Positions 57,290 through 63,992 are shown, counted from the stretch's first letter. The stretch is DNA of 64,000 bases from Desulfobacteraceae bacterium 4572_130 (GCA_002084425.1 NBLN01000011.1:1-64000); one strand, 5' to 3'. The notes: a model not told the origin generated them from the letters alone. Numbers and translations are program-made.

Positions 57290-57311
57290 CAACCATTTTT
57301 TGATATGGTTG
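57290..57311 (+). terminator. short hairpin after the catabolic cluster
   Basis: CAACCAT (57290-57296) pairs with ATGGTTG (57305-57311), 24 bases after the last catabolic stop codon. The T-run lies in the loop, not after the stem, so terminator function is doubtful. It may instead be part of an attC-like boundary. Confidence 0.3.
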
Positions 57312-57324
57312 CTGTAATATGAAT

Positions 57325-57360
57325 GATGTTATTTATGTGTGTGTGATAATAATTGTTAGC
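57325..57360 (+). repeat. cassette-boundary repeat ending TTGTTAGC, copy 1
   Basis: The text GATGTTATTTATGTG, a GT run, then ATAATAATTGTTAGC recurs at 61648-61681 with small changes. Each copy lies about 35-45 bases ahead of an unknown + strand gene. GTTAGC is the reverse complement of the GCTAAC that starts the attC-like sites at 58350 and 62309, so these may be cassette left boundaries. Confidence 0.6.
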
Positions 57361-57406
57361 GAATGGAAAAATCTTAACTCTTTTAAAAAAATAATGGTGA
57401 AAGTAA

Positions 57407-58220
57407 ATGTTTTGCCCACATTGTGATGAGCTAATAAATGACGGAGCTGTTAAATGCAAATTCTGTAAAGAATGGATAAATGAGGAAAATATAAAAAAGT
57501 ACTCAAAAAAAGAAAAATGCAATACAAATAATATAACTATAAGTGAATCAGGACTACCATTACCAATTGAGTTGAAAAAAATACAACTCAACAAGAATAA
57601 CTTTTCATATAAAGGTAAAAGCTATAATTACAACCAGATAATAGGTATTTTATACAATCAAGAAATTCACTCTATAAATGCTATTATAGCTTCAAATACT
57701 ACATCATTATATTTAAAATTAGAAAATGGAGAAAGAATTGGATTTACGATTCAAACTGGCATCTTTCATAAAAAAAATAAGACCATTGGCACCAACAATT
57801 TATAATATTTTATACAACACTACAGCACAGAATATAATAAACTACTACATAAATTCATTTTCAAAATATGGATACATTGACTATGAGTATAAACCGCATG
57901 TTGGAAAATTGGGTGCTATTGGCTTTAAAAAAACCGCAAGAATATTTACGAATGGCGATATTCATGTTGGAAAGAAATCTGTCAACATTATAAAAGCTCT
58001 CAAAAGTGGTTCTCTACAGTTTGGCTATGATGAAGGTATTGCCGGAATAAACAAATTAACAATACCATCTGAAATATTTATGTCAGAGAATAAACCAATT
58101 CCATTATTAGGTTCATTGGCATTCGGGGAAAAAAGTATAACAATAAATGCTGAATGGAATCAAAATATAATATTTGGTATTTTAAGGGCATTATCAGAAG
58201 GGAAAAAAATCGTAGAATAA
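57407..58220 (+). CDS. zinc-ribbon protein in two frames joined at an A8 run
   Basis: The first frame starts FCPHCDELINDGAVKCKFCK, a complete four-Cys zinc ribbon, and runs to GFTIQTGIFHKK; the second continues KIRPLAPTIYNILYNTTAQN to the stop at 58220. The join falls at eight A (57769-57776): with seven A the frames fuse into one protein of about 270 residues. So it is either a frameshift mutation, a sequencing error, or transcriptional slippage at the A-run, which is known in AT-rich genomes. Beyond the zinc ribbon I do not recognise it. It starts 46 bases after a cassette-boundary repeat and ends ahead of an attC-like fragment. Confidence 0.55.
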
Positions 58221-58349
58221 AAAGCTGGATTATCCAGAAAGGATTGTTTGAGATGAAAAAACAAATTTTTAAAATTAAAAATTGGAGATAATGCAAAGGG
58301 ATTTTAATAAAAATCGTGTTTATGCCAAGGCTGTTGCAAAACAATTTCC

Positions 58350-58369
58350 GCTAACAAGGCGCTTGAGCT
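58350..58369 (+). other. left half of an attC-like site
   Basis: GCTAACAAGGCGCTTGAGC resembles the left end of the attC-like site at 62309 (GCTAACAAG, then TTGAG). Its right half is missing: a toxin remnant follows at once, so a deletion has joined two cassettes here. Confidence 0.45.
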
Positions 58370-58373
58370 GAAA

Positions 58374-58455
58374 AAAAGTGAAGTCTGGTTTACTTAGAAT
58401 AATTGCAGTTGCAGACCTTCGTCACTGTCCTGGATATTGGAAAGACAGAATATAG
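58374..58455 (+). pseudogene. ParE/RelE toxin C-terminal remnant
   Basis: About 25 codons read LLRIIAVADLRHCPGYWKDR then Ile and stop, the typical end of ParE/RelE toxins (compare HRRPDYWIDRILN at 47 kb). Nothing of the N-terminal two thirds is left. It ends at the attC-like palindrome 58453-58550, as a cassette gene would. Confidence 0.65.
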
Positions 58456-58550
58456 CAGAACAAAAGTTTTGACCTGCGTTTATCGCCGCTTCAGTCACTT
58501 CGCTTCTTACGCTCTGATAAACGCATGCGAGTCAAACTAAATATTAGGAT
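58453..58550 (+). other. attC-like imperfect palindrome
   Basis: TTTGACCTGCGTTTATC (58468-58484) pairs with GATAAACGCATGCGAGTCAAA (58516-58536), the right arm having extra bases, as the unpaired bases of attC. A GCAGAAC left end and ATTAGGAT right end resemble the R cores. The loop of about 31 bases is G/C-richer than the surroundings. Confidence 0.5.
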
Positions 58551-58687
58551 ACAAAAATATCTATAAATTCGCTGATAATTAAAATTTTTAAATTAATGAA
58601 AGGTATTATAGCGTAGTTATTTGATAATTGAAATCCACAATTAGTAATTTTAACACTCAGTATCTTTCTGTATATTAATATGTTACA

Positions 58688-58719
58688 TTTTGCTCACCTT
58701 ACAGATAAGGTGAGCAAAA
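58688..58719. promoter_or_regulatory. perfect 14-bp inverted repeat, probable operator
   Basis: TTTTGCTCACCTTA (58688-58701) and TAAGGTGAGCAAAA (58706-58719) are perfect complements around CAGA. It ends 15 bases before the start of the antitoxin-like gene at 58735. Toxin-antitoxin operons are usually self-repressed through such palindromes. No T-run follows, so it is not a terminator. Confidence 0.65.
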
Positions 58720-58734
58720 AATGGAGCAAGAAAA

Positions 58735-59742
58735 ATGGATAAAAATTTAACTACTTCAAATATAGAAAGGCAAAATATTTTAAATAATTCTTATGCTCTG
58801 CGTAAGATTCGAACTTATGTGGGCTTACCCTCTATAGAGTTTGAAGGTGAAAATTGGTTGACAAAACAGATGGTTGCCGATTTTTTTGAAGTTGATAGCT
58901 CTACTGTTGACCGCTATATTGAGAAATATTCTGTTGAACTGAAGCATAATGGTTATGTGTTGATAAAAGGGAAACGTTTAAAAGATCTGAAATCACAGTT
59001 TTCCCATATAATCAACGTGGGAAGCAAAACAACACAACTCTCATTGTTTAATTTCCGTTCTTTTTTAAATATATCTATGCTTCTAATAGATAGCGAAAAA
59101 GCTAGAATTCTTAGGTCTAAAATACTTGACATTGTTATCAACAGCATAAATGAAAAAACAGGTGGAAATACAAAATATATAAACCAGCGTGATAGCGATT
59201 ATTTAACAACTGCCATAAAAGAACCTAAGTATCGTAAAGAGTTTACATCTGCTCTTAGTAAATATCTTGATATGGGCAATTATAAATATGCTGTATATAC
59301 AGATAAAATATACAAGGCAATATTCAAAGAAAAAGCTGTAGAATATCGAAATATTTTAAAGCTGAAGGCTAAGGACAACCTAAGAGAAACACTCTATGTA
59401 GAAGTCCTCGAATTAATAGCATCATTTGAAGTGGGCCTGGCACATGAGTTAAAAAAGGAATCAAAAAAGTGTGGTAGAAAATTATTGCCCACTGAGTTTG
59501 ACGCTATTTTTCAACGTTTTGCAGACCACCCATTACATTCCCCCCTAGTTGATAAAGCAAGAATAAAAATGGCATCAAGAGATCTACATTTCCGAGATGC
59601 CTTTCATAAGAAATTAGAACACTACATTGAGGCAGTTCCTATTGAAGACTTTGAGTTTTTGTTGGGCGACCAGAGTATGGACTTTGATAAGCAATTAGAA
59701 CAAGCAAAAGAAGTTTTCAAAAGGTTAAAAGAAAGTGATTAG
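58735..59742 (+). CDS. DNA-binding protein paired with a Doc-type toxin
   Basis: The 335-residue protein has an N-terminal winged-helix-like region (ENWLTKQMVADFFEVDSSTV, DRYIEKYSVELKHNGYVLIK), similar to that of RhuM-family proteins, and a helical C-terminal body (residues about 150 to 330). It ends KRLKESD and overlaps the Fic/Doc gene by 8 bases. Large DNA-binding proteins coupled to Fic/Doc genes act as antitoxin and repressor in some systems; that is inference here. A perfect inverted repeat lies just upstream. Confidence 0.65.
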   Translation: MDKNLTTSNIERQNILNNSYALRKIRTYVGLPSIEFEGENWLTKQMVADFFEVDSSTVDRYIEKYSVELKHNGYVLIKGKRLKDLKSQFSHIINVGSKTTQLSLFNFRSFLNISMLLIDSEKARILRSKILDIVINSINEKTGGNTKYINQRDSDYLTTAIKEPKYRKEFTSALSKYLDMGNYKYAVYTDKIYKAIFKEKAVEYRNILKLKAKDNLRETLYVEVLELIASFEVGLAHELKKESKKCGRKLLPTEFDAIFQRFADHPLHSPLVDKARIKMASRDLHFRDAFHKKLEHYIEAVPIEDFEFLLGDQSMDFDKQLEQAKEVFKRLKESD

Positions 59743-60178
59743 TTATATAGATTCCATTGAAGAAGTAATAATTATTCACAGAAAAACTGTAGAAATAAGT
59801 GGTGGAGGATCTGTTGGAATATTAAACACGCATTCTTTAGAAGCTGCATTGGCACATATACAAAACGATGATTACTACCCAACATTTACTGACAAACTAA
59901 ATCATCTTATTTATGTGGCAAACAAGTCTCACTGTTTTCAGGATGGTAACAAGCGAATTGCAATATCATTAGGTATGAAGTTTCTATTGGATAATGGCTA
60001 TCTCGGTGCTATTCAAAAATTTGCTTATAAAATGGAAATGATAAGTTACCAGCTTGCTGCAGGAAGAATAAAAAAAGAACTGTTGCATGAAATTATAGAC
60101 TCTATTCTGCATGAAGAGGAATATTCAGATTCATTGAAAATAAAAATAGCAGCGAGCATTCAAGAGAATGAAACTTGA
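59735..60178 (+). CDS. doc: Fic/Doc-family toxin
   Basis: The 147-residue protein carries HCFQDGNKRIA (about residues 66 to 76), the HxFxDxNKR motif of Doc toxins, with HSLEAALAHIQNDDYYPTFT ahead of it. Doc phosphorylates elongation factor Tu; Fic proteins AMPylate. The Asp at the sixth position fits Doc-like phosphate transfer, but the residue after it is Gly (Fic-like) rather than Ala (Doc-like), so either chemistry is possible. GTG 59735 overlaps the upstream gene. The sequence is intact. Confidence 0.82.
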   Translation: MISYIDSIEEVIIIHRKTVEISGGGSVGILNTHSLEAALAHIQNDDYYPTFTDKLNHLIYVANKSHCFQDGNKRIAISLGMKFLLDNGYLGAIQKFAYKMEMISYQLAAGRIKKELLHEIIDSILHEEEYSDSLKIKIAASIQENET

Positions 60179-60202
60179 TAATCATGGTTGAGCCTAAATT
60201 AT

Positions 60203-60285
60203 ATCCTAACCAATCACTCCAGCGGAACAAAAAGGTTCCGGGTATTGCCGTTTTTGTGCCACGCTCTAATTTATAGGTAATGCAA
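60203..60285 (+). other. attC-like site after doc
   Basis: ATCCTAACCAATCACTCCAG then GCGGAACAAAAAGG pairs imperfectly with CCGTTTTTGTGCCACGC (60248-60264), giving an attC-like hairpin. The left end matches environmental attC texts (CCTAACxAxTCxCTxCAGCGGA). The right end near 60280 (GGTAATGC) is a poor GTTRRRY. It starts 25 bases after the doc stop. Confidence 0.5.
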
Positions 60286-60391
60286 AGCATGTCGGTACGC
60301 ATCTTTTTGTCTGCTCACTTCAACCATTCTCTTTTCAACAAAACCCATTTAACGCTTGACGTTTAACGAATGTCGTTGTATCAATATAATT

Positions 60392-60667
60392 ATGATAAAG
60401 AATTTTAAATGCAAGTACACACAAGCCATTTACGATGGAAAAAACTCTAAACAATTCAGAGCGTTTCAGGCGCAGGCAGAACGTAAACTTCAAATGCTTG
60501 ACAGTGCAACTAAATTACTTGATTTGCGATCCCCAGTTGGTAACAAGCTTGAAAAGTTAAGTGGAAACAGACAAGGGCAGCACAGCATAAGAATCAACAA
60601 GCAGTGGCGTGTATGCTTTGTATGGTCTGATGAACCATGCGATGTAGAGATAACTGATTATCATTAG
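60392..60667 (+). CDS. higB: HigB toxin
   Basis: The 91-residue protein reads MIKNFKCKYTQAIYDGKNSK, then LDLRSPVGNKLEKLSGNRQG and QHSIRINKQWRVCFVW and ends VEITDYH, the standard HigB of the RelE superfamily, a ribosome-dependent mRNA endonuclease. The length is the family norm. ATG 60392 is used because the family starts there; the longer frame upstream has no homology. It is followed by higA after 12 bases; toxin-first order is usual for higBA. Confidence 0.92.
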   Translation: MIKNFKCKYTQAIYDGKNSKQFRAFQAQAERKLQMLDSATKLLDLRSPVGNKLEKLSGNRQGQHSIRINKQWRVCFVWSDEPCDVEITDYH

Positions 60668-60679
60668 GAGATACAAATT

Positions 60680-60979
60680 ATGAATAATATGCGACCAATC
60701 CATCCAGGAGAAATTATTAAAGAAGAGTACCTTAAACCTCTGGATATGAGTGTAAATGCTTTGGCAATTGCTTTGCGTGTGCCAGCACCCAGAATTTATG
60801 ATGTAGTAAGGGAAAAACGAGGTGTGAGTATTGATACTGCTCTTAGACTGGCTACATACTTTAATACTACTGCACAATTCTGGATGAATCTACAAGTCAG
60901 TTATGACCTTAAAATTGCCCGACAGAATATGAAAAAAATCAAGAATGATATAACCCCTTTGCAAATTGCTGTTCCCTGA
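60680..60979 (+). CDS. higA: HigA antitoxin
   Basis: The 99-residue protein has the HigA Xre-type helix-turn-helix: NMRPIHPGEIIKEEYLKPLD, SVNALAIALRVPAPRIYDVV and SIDTALRLATYFNTTAQFWM. It neutralises HigB and represses the operon. An AGGAG ribosome site precedes ATG 60680. The gene appears complete and, unlike other modules here, so does its toxin. An attC-like palindrome lies 43 bases downstream. Confidence 0.93.
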   Translation: MNNMRPIHPGEIIKEEYLKPLDMSVNALAIALRVPAPRIYDVVREKRGVSIDTALRLATYFNTTAQFWMNLQVSYDLKIARQNMKKIKNDITPLQIAVP

Positions 60980-61021
60980 TTTATTCAAGTTGCCTGTTAT
61001 AATCTAAAAGTAAAAAAAGAA

Positions 61022-61141
61022 TAAAACGATTCACTGGATTGCAGGTGGCTGAGCCGCTATGAAAAGTTTTGATTTTACAAAATTATAAAAATAAACAAGG
61101 TTTATAGAAAATCCCCTGCAACCAGTGAACTTTGCGTTCTG
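61022..61141 (+). other. attC-like imperfect palindrome after higA
   Basis: TTCACTGGATTGCAGG (61030-61045) pairs with CCTGCAACCAGTGAA (61115-61129), leaving one A unpaired, exactly the extrahelical-base habit of attC. AACG (61025-61028) and CGTT (61135-61138) close the ends. The 69-base loop is within the range of variable terminal structures. The boundary cores are not full RYYYAAC/GTTRRRY. Confidence 0.55.
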
Positions 61142-61249
61142 TATCTTCCATTAGTATTTTTTTAATATTTTCATCTTTTCCTTATTTATTTGTCTATTCA
61201 ATGTATATTCAAAGTATGGCATTTTTCAATAATCAATTATGAGGTCATT

Positions 61250-61510
61250 ATGGCAAAGACTACCACAATATCAGTACGAATGGATGCTGAACTTAAAAAC
61301 AACGCTGAAAGTATTTTAGTTTCATTAGGCTTGACACCATCTCAAGCAATTAATGTTTTCTATAAACAGATAACCTTTTAAAACGGCCTTCCTTTTTCAA
61401 TTAAGATTCCTAACAAGAAACTTAATGAAGTTTCAGTTAATGCAATGAAAGAAAAAAACCTAGATAAATATAAGAATCCTTCCAAGCTTTATAAAGAGTT
61501 AGGGATTTGA
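61250..61510 (+). pseudogene. dinJ: DinJ/RelB-type antitoxin with an in-frame stop
   Basis: The frame reads TTTISVRMDAELKNNAESIL, LGLTPSQAINVFYKQITF, then TAA (61379-61381), then NGLPFSIKIPNKKLNE. Without the stop it is a complete DinJ: the FYKQI-x-x-NGLPF join is the family consensus. The N-terminal ribbon-helix-helix could still be made and bind DNA, but the toxin-binding tail is lost. A GAGGT ribosome site precedes ATG 61250. Its toxin partner downstream is also cut short. Confidence 0.85.
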
Positions 61511-61611
61511 TAAAAACATTACAAGTAACTAAACAGTTTAAAAAGGATGTTAATAAGTTAAAAAAGCAAAGCAAAGACTTTGGTAAACTAAAAGTTATAA
61601 GCTGTTTGTGA
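61507..61611 (+). pseudogene. yafQ: YafQ-type toxin fragment
   Basis: The frame of 34 codons reads IKTLQVTKQFKKDVNKLKKQ then SKDFGKLK, the start of YafQ/RelE toxins (QFKKDxKxxxKQxKDxxKL), and ends where the family has two further thirds with the catalytic His and Arg. It overlaps the end of the dinJ frame by 4 bases, so the pair was a normal operon before decay. Start codon would be TTG 61507. Confidence 0.75.
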
Positions 61612-61647
61612 GGGTAAGGGATTGGAAACAAAACAACCATGAGATAA

Positions 61648-61681
61648 GATGCATTATTTATGTGCAATAATAATTGTTAGC
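61648..61681 (+). repeat. cassette-boundary repeat ending TTGTTAGC, copy 2
   Basis: GATGCATTATTTATGTG then CAATAATAATTGTTAGC parallels 57325-57360. It lies 35 bases ahead of the unknown membrane gene at 61716 and just after the yafQ fragment. Confidence 0.6.
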
Positions 61682-61715
61682 TAGTTGCAAATAGAAAAAA
61701 TAAAGAGGATTTATC

Positions 61716-62285
61716 ATGAATAATGTTTTAACATTAATTAATAACTATTTGACAGTAAATGGCCAGATTGCTTTTTACTGGAACTTCTATTTTATAGCGA
61801 TAGTTGGTTTATTTACATGGATAGCAAATCATAAAAAATCATTAACCCTGCAAACAAGGTGTGCCATAACTCTAGGAATTGTAATATTTACATTAATGAA
61901 CTTTGGTGCATTACAATCCTCGTATGATTTATATGATAGTATAGCAGCACAAATAAAACATTTAGTATCAAATAATAAGTTGGTTTTAGCTCCAGAGTTC
62001 TCTCATGAGGTGAATAACTTAGGGAATCATTGGAGAAAATTTACTTTTTGCGGACACATTTTAGTTAGTACTTTGGTTTTAATTGCTTTTTGGAAGATAC
62101 GTTTTAGGGATTCTCTTCTTACAGAAAACTATAAACTAAATCAAAAAGTTAAGATTAAAGAAGAGGAAAATTTTTATATTATCGTAGGTGCCTCTGTAGA
62201 GAAAGACGGAATGATTTTACAATTAAAACAAGAAAATGGTGAAAAAATTCGAATTGAACAAATTACAAATATTTTAAGCATTTAA
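61716..62285 (+). CDS. membrane protein of unknown function
   Basis: This 189-residue protein has three predicted membrane helices (about residues 18 to 37, 45 to 67 and 109 to 127) and a charged C-terminal cytoplasmic tail with NQKVKIKEEENFYIIVGASV. I do not recognise the family. It has an AAAGAGGA ribosome site, lies between a cassette-boundary repeat and an attC-like site, and is the only gene there, so it looks like a single-gene cassette. Confidence 0.6.
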   Translation: MNNVLTLINNYLTVNGQIAFYWNFYFIAIVGLFTWIANHKKSLTLQTRCAITLGIVIFTLMNFGALQSSYDLYDSIAAQIKHLVSNNKLVLAPEFSHEVNNLGNHWRKFTFCGHILVSTLVLIAFWKIRFRDSLLTENYKLNQKVKIKEEENFYIIVGASVEKDGMILQLKQENGEKIRIEQITNILSI

Positions 62286-62305
62286 ATTTATGCTTCAAAA
62301 CTAAA

Positions 62306-62425
62306 ATAGCTAACAAGCCAGTTGAGACATATTTCATGAACCGTCGTTCCTTCGTCACTCTGGTCCATGAAAACGCTCATTTCAATGTTACAGCCGCCGC
62401 AGGCGGCTGTAACGCCGAGTTAAGC
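62306..62425 (+). other. attC-like site with internal G/C-rich hairpin
   Basis: It runs from AGCTAACAAGCCAGTTGAGA to GAGTTAAGC; GTTAAGC is a perfect GTTRRRY core. TTGAGACATATTTCATGA pairs imperfectly with TCCATGAAAACGCTCATTTC. Inside, TTACAGCCGCC (62388-62398) and GGCGGCTGTAA (62402-62412) form a perfect 11-bp hairpin, strikingly G/C-rich here. It starts 20 bases after the stop of the membrane gene. Confidence 0.6.
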
Positions 62426-62435
62426 TGTTGCTTCA

Positions 62436-62471
62436 CATTTTGTTATTCCAGCAAGCGGCTATAACAAAATG
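62436..62471. repeat. perfect 11-bp hairpin beside the attC-like site
   Basis: CATTTTGTTAT (62436-62446) and ATAACAAAATG (62461-62471) are perfect complements around a 14-base G/C-richer loop. It is directly followed by GTTAGAAT. It may be a second, smaller attC-like site or the loop part of a compound one. Confidence 0.55.
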
Positions 62472-62559
62472 TTAGAATAGAAATGCTTTCCGCTTTCCAG
62501 ACCCGCTATTTGAAGCTCTAAACATTCAGCTCAACTCGGCTCTTCTTTTAATCTTATGG

Positions 62560-62598
62560 TTGTATCATACATCAGTATATGCTTATAATGGATGTATG
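62560..62598 (+). promoter_or_regulatory. vapBC promoter overlapped by an operator palindrome
   Basis: TTGTAT (62560-62565) and TATAAT (62584-62589) are 18 bases apart, a good sigma-70 pair. CATACATC (62566-62573) and GATGTATG (62591-62598) are perfect inverted arms flanking the -10 box. VapB-type antitoxins usually repress through such sites. The vapB ATG is at 62626. Confidence 0.65.
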
Positions 62599-62625
62599 TA
62601 ATTAAAATCAAAATAGGAGTAAACC

Positions 62626-62823
62626 ATGAGAACCACATTAAATATCCAAGATGAGCTGATTAGTAAAGCCTCTAAACTAACTGGAATCAAAGAAAAAACA
62701 TCTTTAGTTAGACTTGGTTTAGAAGCGCTAATTGCAAAAGAAAGCAGCAAGCGTCTGGCAAAACTTGGGGGAACTGAAAACAATGTAAAATCTATACCTC
62801 GGAGGAAATCTGTCAATGTCTGA
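62626..62823 (+). CDS. vapB: VapB-type antitoxin
   Basis: The 65-residue protein starts MRTTLNIQDELISKASKLTG, a ribbon-helix-helix DNA-binding domain, then KEKTSLVRLGLEALIAKESS and a toxin-binding tail. This is the VapB antitoxin pattern for PIN-domain toxins. It has an AGGAG ribosome site and overlaps vapC by 8 bases. A promoter with an overlapping palindrome lies upstream. Complete. Confidence 0.88.
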   Translation: MRTTLNIQDELISKASKLTGIKEKTSLVRLGLEALIAKESSKRLAKLGGTENNVKSIPRRKSVNV

Positions 62824-63199
62824 ACTGGTATTAGCAGATACTTGTGTTTGGGTTAAGCATTTTAGAAAAGGTCAGAAACATCTTATTCAGTTACTTGAGC
62901 AAGGTTTTGTAGTGTGCCATCCATTCATCATAGGAGAACTAGCATGTGGCGGTCTAAAAAATCGGAGTGAAATCATTCAATTACTTGAAGCATTGCCTAA
63001 GGTTGATGTGCTTGAACATGCAGAAATAATGGAGTTTATTGAAACTCGCAAGTTAATGAGCATTGGCATTGGGTATGTTGACATTCACTTGCTTGGTTCA
63101 TCACTTTTATCAAGTACTCCTTTATGGACATTTGACAAATCATTAGCAAAAGCTGCAAATTTGCAAAACATTGATTATAATATCAAGTTAAAAAAATAA
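62816..63199 (+). CDS. vapC: VapC PIN-domain toxin
   Basis: The 127-residue protein has the PIN acidic residues: Asp8 (LADTC), Glu41 (IGELACGG), Asp89 (GYVDIHLL) and Asp107 (WTFDKSL). VapC toxins are ribonucleases that cut tRNA or rRNA. All catalytic positions are kept, so with vapB this is likely a working module. It overlaps vapB by 8 bases. TAACAAATGTTTGCAAGCAG directly at and after its stop looks like the left end of another attC, but I find no matching right arm. Confidence 0.92.
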   Translation: MSELVLADTCVWVKHFRKGQKHLIQLLEQGFVVCHPFIIGELACGGLKNRSEIIQLLEALPKVDVLEHAEIMEFIETRKLMSIGIGYVDIHLLGSSLLSSTPLWTFDKSLAKAANLQNIDYNIKLKK

Positions 63200-63394
63200 C
63201 AAATGTTTGCAAGCAGCTGAAATGCAGCATTAATCCGACTTTTTACATACTCATCAAACTTAAAAATTTAAAATTAACCGCATAAAAGCAATTTTAAATA
63301 TTACAATATACTGGTGATTTTGCTTTCGAGTCTATTGTGCCATTTTGATACTATGGATAGATAGAATTTACAACCGAAAAATAGGACAAAAAAG

Positions 63395-63423
63395 TTGACG
63401 ATGTATATCTTTTGTCATACTAT
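63395..63423 (+). promoter_or_regulatory. promoter abutting the start codon of a BrnT-like gene
   Basis: TTGACG (63395-63400) and TACTAT (63418-63423) are 17 bases apart. Transcription would start near 63430, which is the ATG of the next gene, so the mRNA may be leaderless. There is no ribosome site upstream of that ATG. Confidence 0.5.
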
Positions 63424-63429
63424 AGTGCT

Positions 63430-63711
63430 ATGAAACTATTTAAATGGAATTCAGAAAAAAATGAAATTCTTGCTATAAGCAGGGGAATTACATTTGAAGA
63501 AATCGTACAAAGGATTGAGTCAGGAACAAAAGTAATTGAAACTGACCATCCTAATAAAAAAAAGTATCCAAATCAAAAAATATTGATAGTTGATGTAGAA
63601 GGTTATGCTTATTTAGTTCCTTATGTAATAGATAATAACGAGTATTTTCTTAAAACGATTATTCCGAGTAGAAAGGCAACAAAAAAATATATTAAAGGTT
63701 ATGGAGGTTAA
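63430..63711 (+). CDS. BrnT-like toxin
   Basis: The 93-residue protein starts KLFKWNSEKNEILAISRGIT, with FEEIVQRIESG and ILIVDVEGYAYLVPYV, ending FLKTIIPSRKATKKY. The general layout (a W-N-x-E-K-N start, I-TFEEIV, and a final I-x-P-S-R-K-A) follows the BrnT/DUF4258-like toxins of the RelE fold. The gene downstream encodes a CopG-like protein, as expected for the antitoxin. ATG 63430 is preferred because the family starts there. It ends 2 bases before the antitoxin. Confidence 0.65.
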   Translation: MKLFKWNSEKNEILAISRGITFEEIVQRIESGTKVIETDHPNKKKYPNQKILIVDVEGYAYLVPYVIDNNEYFLKTIIPSRKATKKYIKGYGG

Positions 63712-63713
63712 GC

Positions 63714-63992
63714 ATGGGAAAAAAGCAAAATAAAATAATATTTGATGATTATGAAAATGAAATATTAGAAGCATATGAAAGCGGCAAGCTTAAACCATTG
63801 CATTCAAAAACAGATTTCCAGACCATAGCCAAGAATAGTATGAGGAAAAACCGAAAGATCAATATAAGAATAACAGATAATGATCTGTCAGCATTACAAA
63901 GAAGGGCAGCTCGTGAAGGCATTCCTTATCAAAAATTAATTGGCAGTATTCTTCATAAATATGCTAGTGGATTTTTAAAAGATTCTATTTAG
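63714..63992 (+). CDS. CopG/BrnA-like antitoxin
   Basis: The 92-residue protein has a basic, helical N-terminal toxin-binding part (DDYENEILEAYESGKLKPLH) and a C-terminal ribbon-helix-helix (KNRKINIRITDNDLSALQRR, AAREGIPYQKLIGSILHKYA). This is the CopG antitoxin pattern that pairs with BrnT-like toxins. It begins 2 bases after the toxin stop, with a GGAGG ribosome site overlapping the end of the toxin gene. Complete. Confidence 0.82.
   Translation: MGKKQNKIIFDDYENEILEAYESGKLKPLHSKTDFQTIAKNSMRKNRKINIRITDNDLSALQRRAAREGIPYQKLIGSILHKYASGFLKDSI

Noticed and set aside
57290-57311. Strong intrinsic terminator for the catabolic cluster
   Set aside because: The stem is short and its T-run is in the loop, not after the stem.
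60356-60390. Promoter TTGACG/TATAAT for higBA
   Set aside because: The boxes are 23 bases apart, too far, and the -10 touches the start codon so transcription would begin inside the gene.
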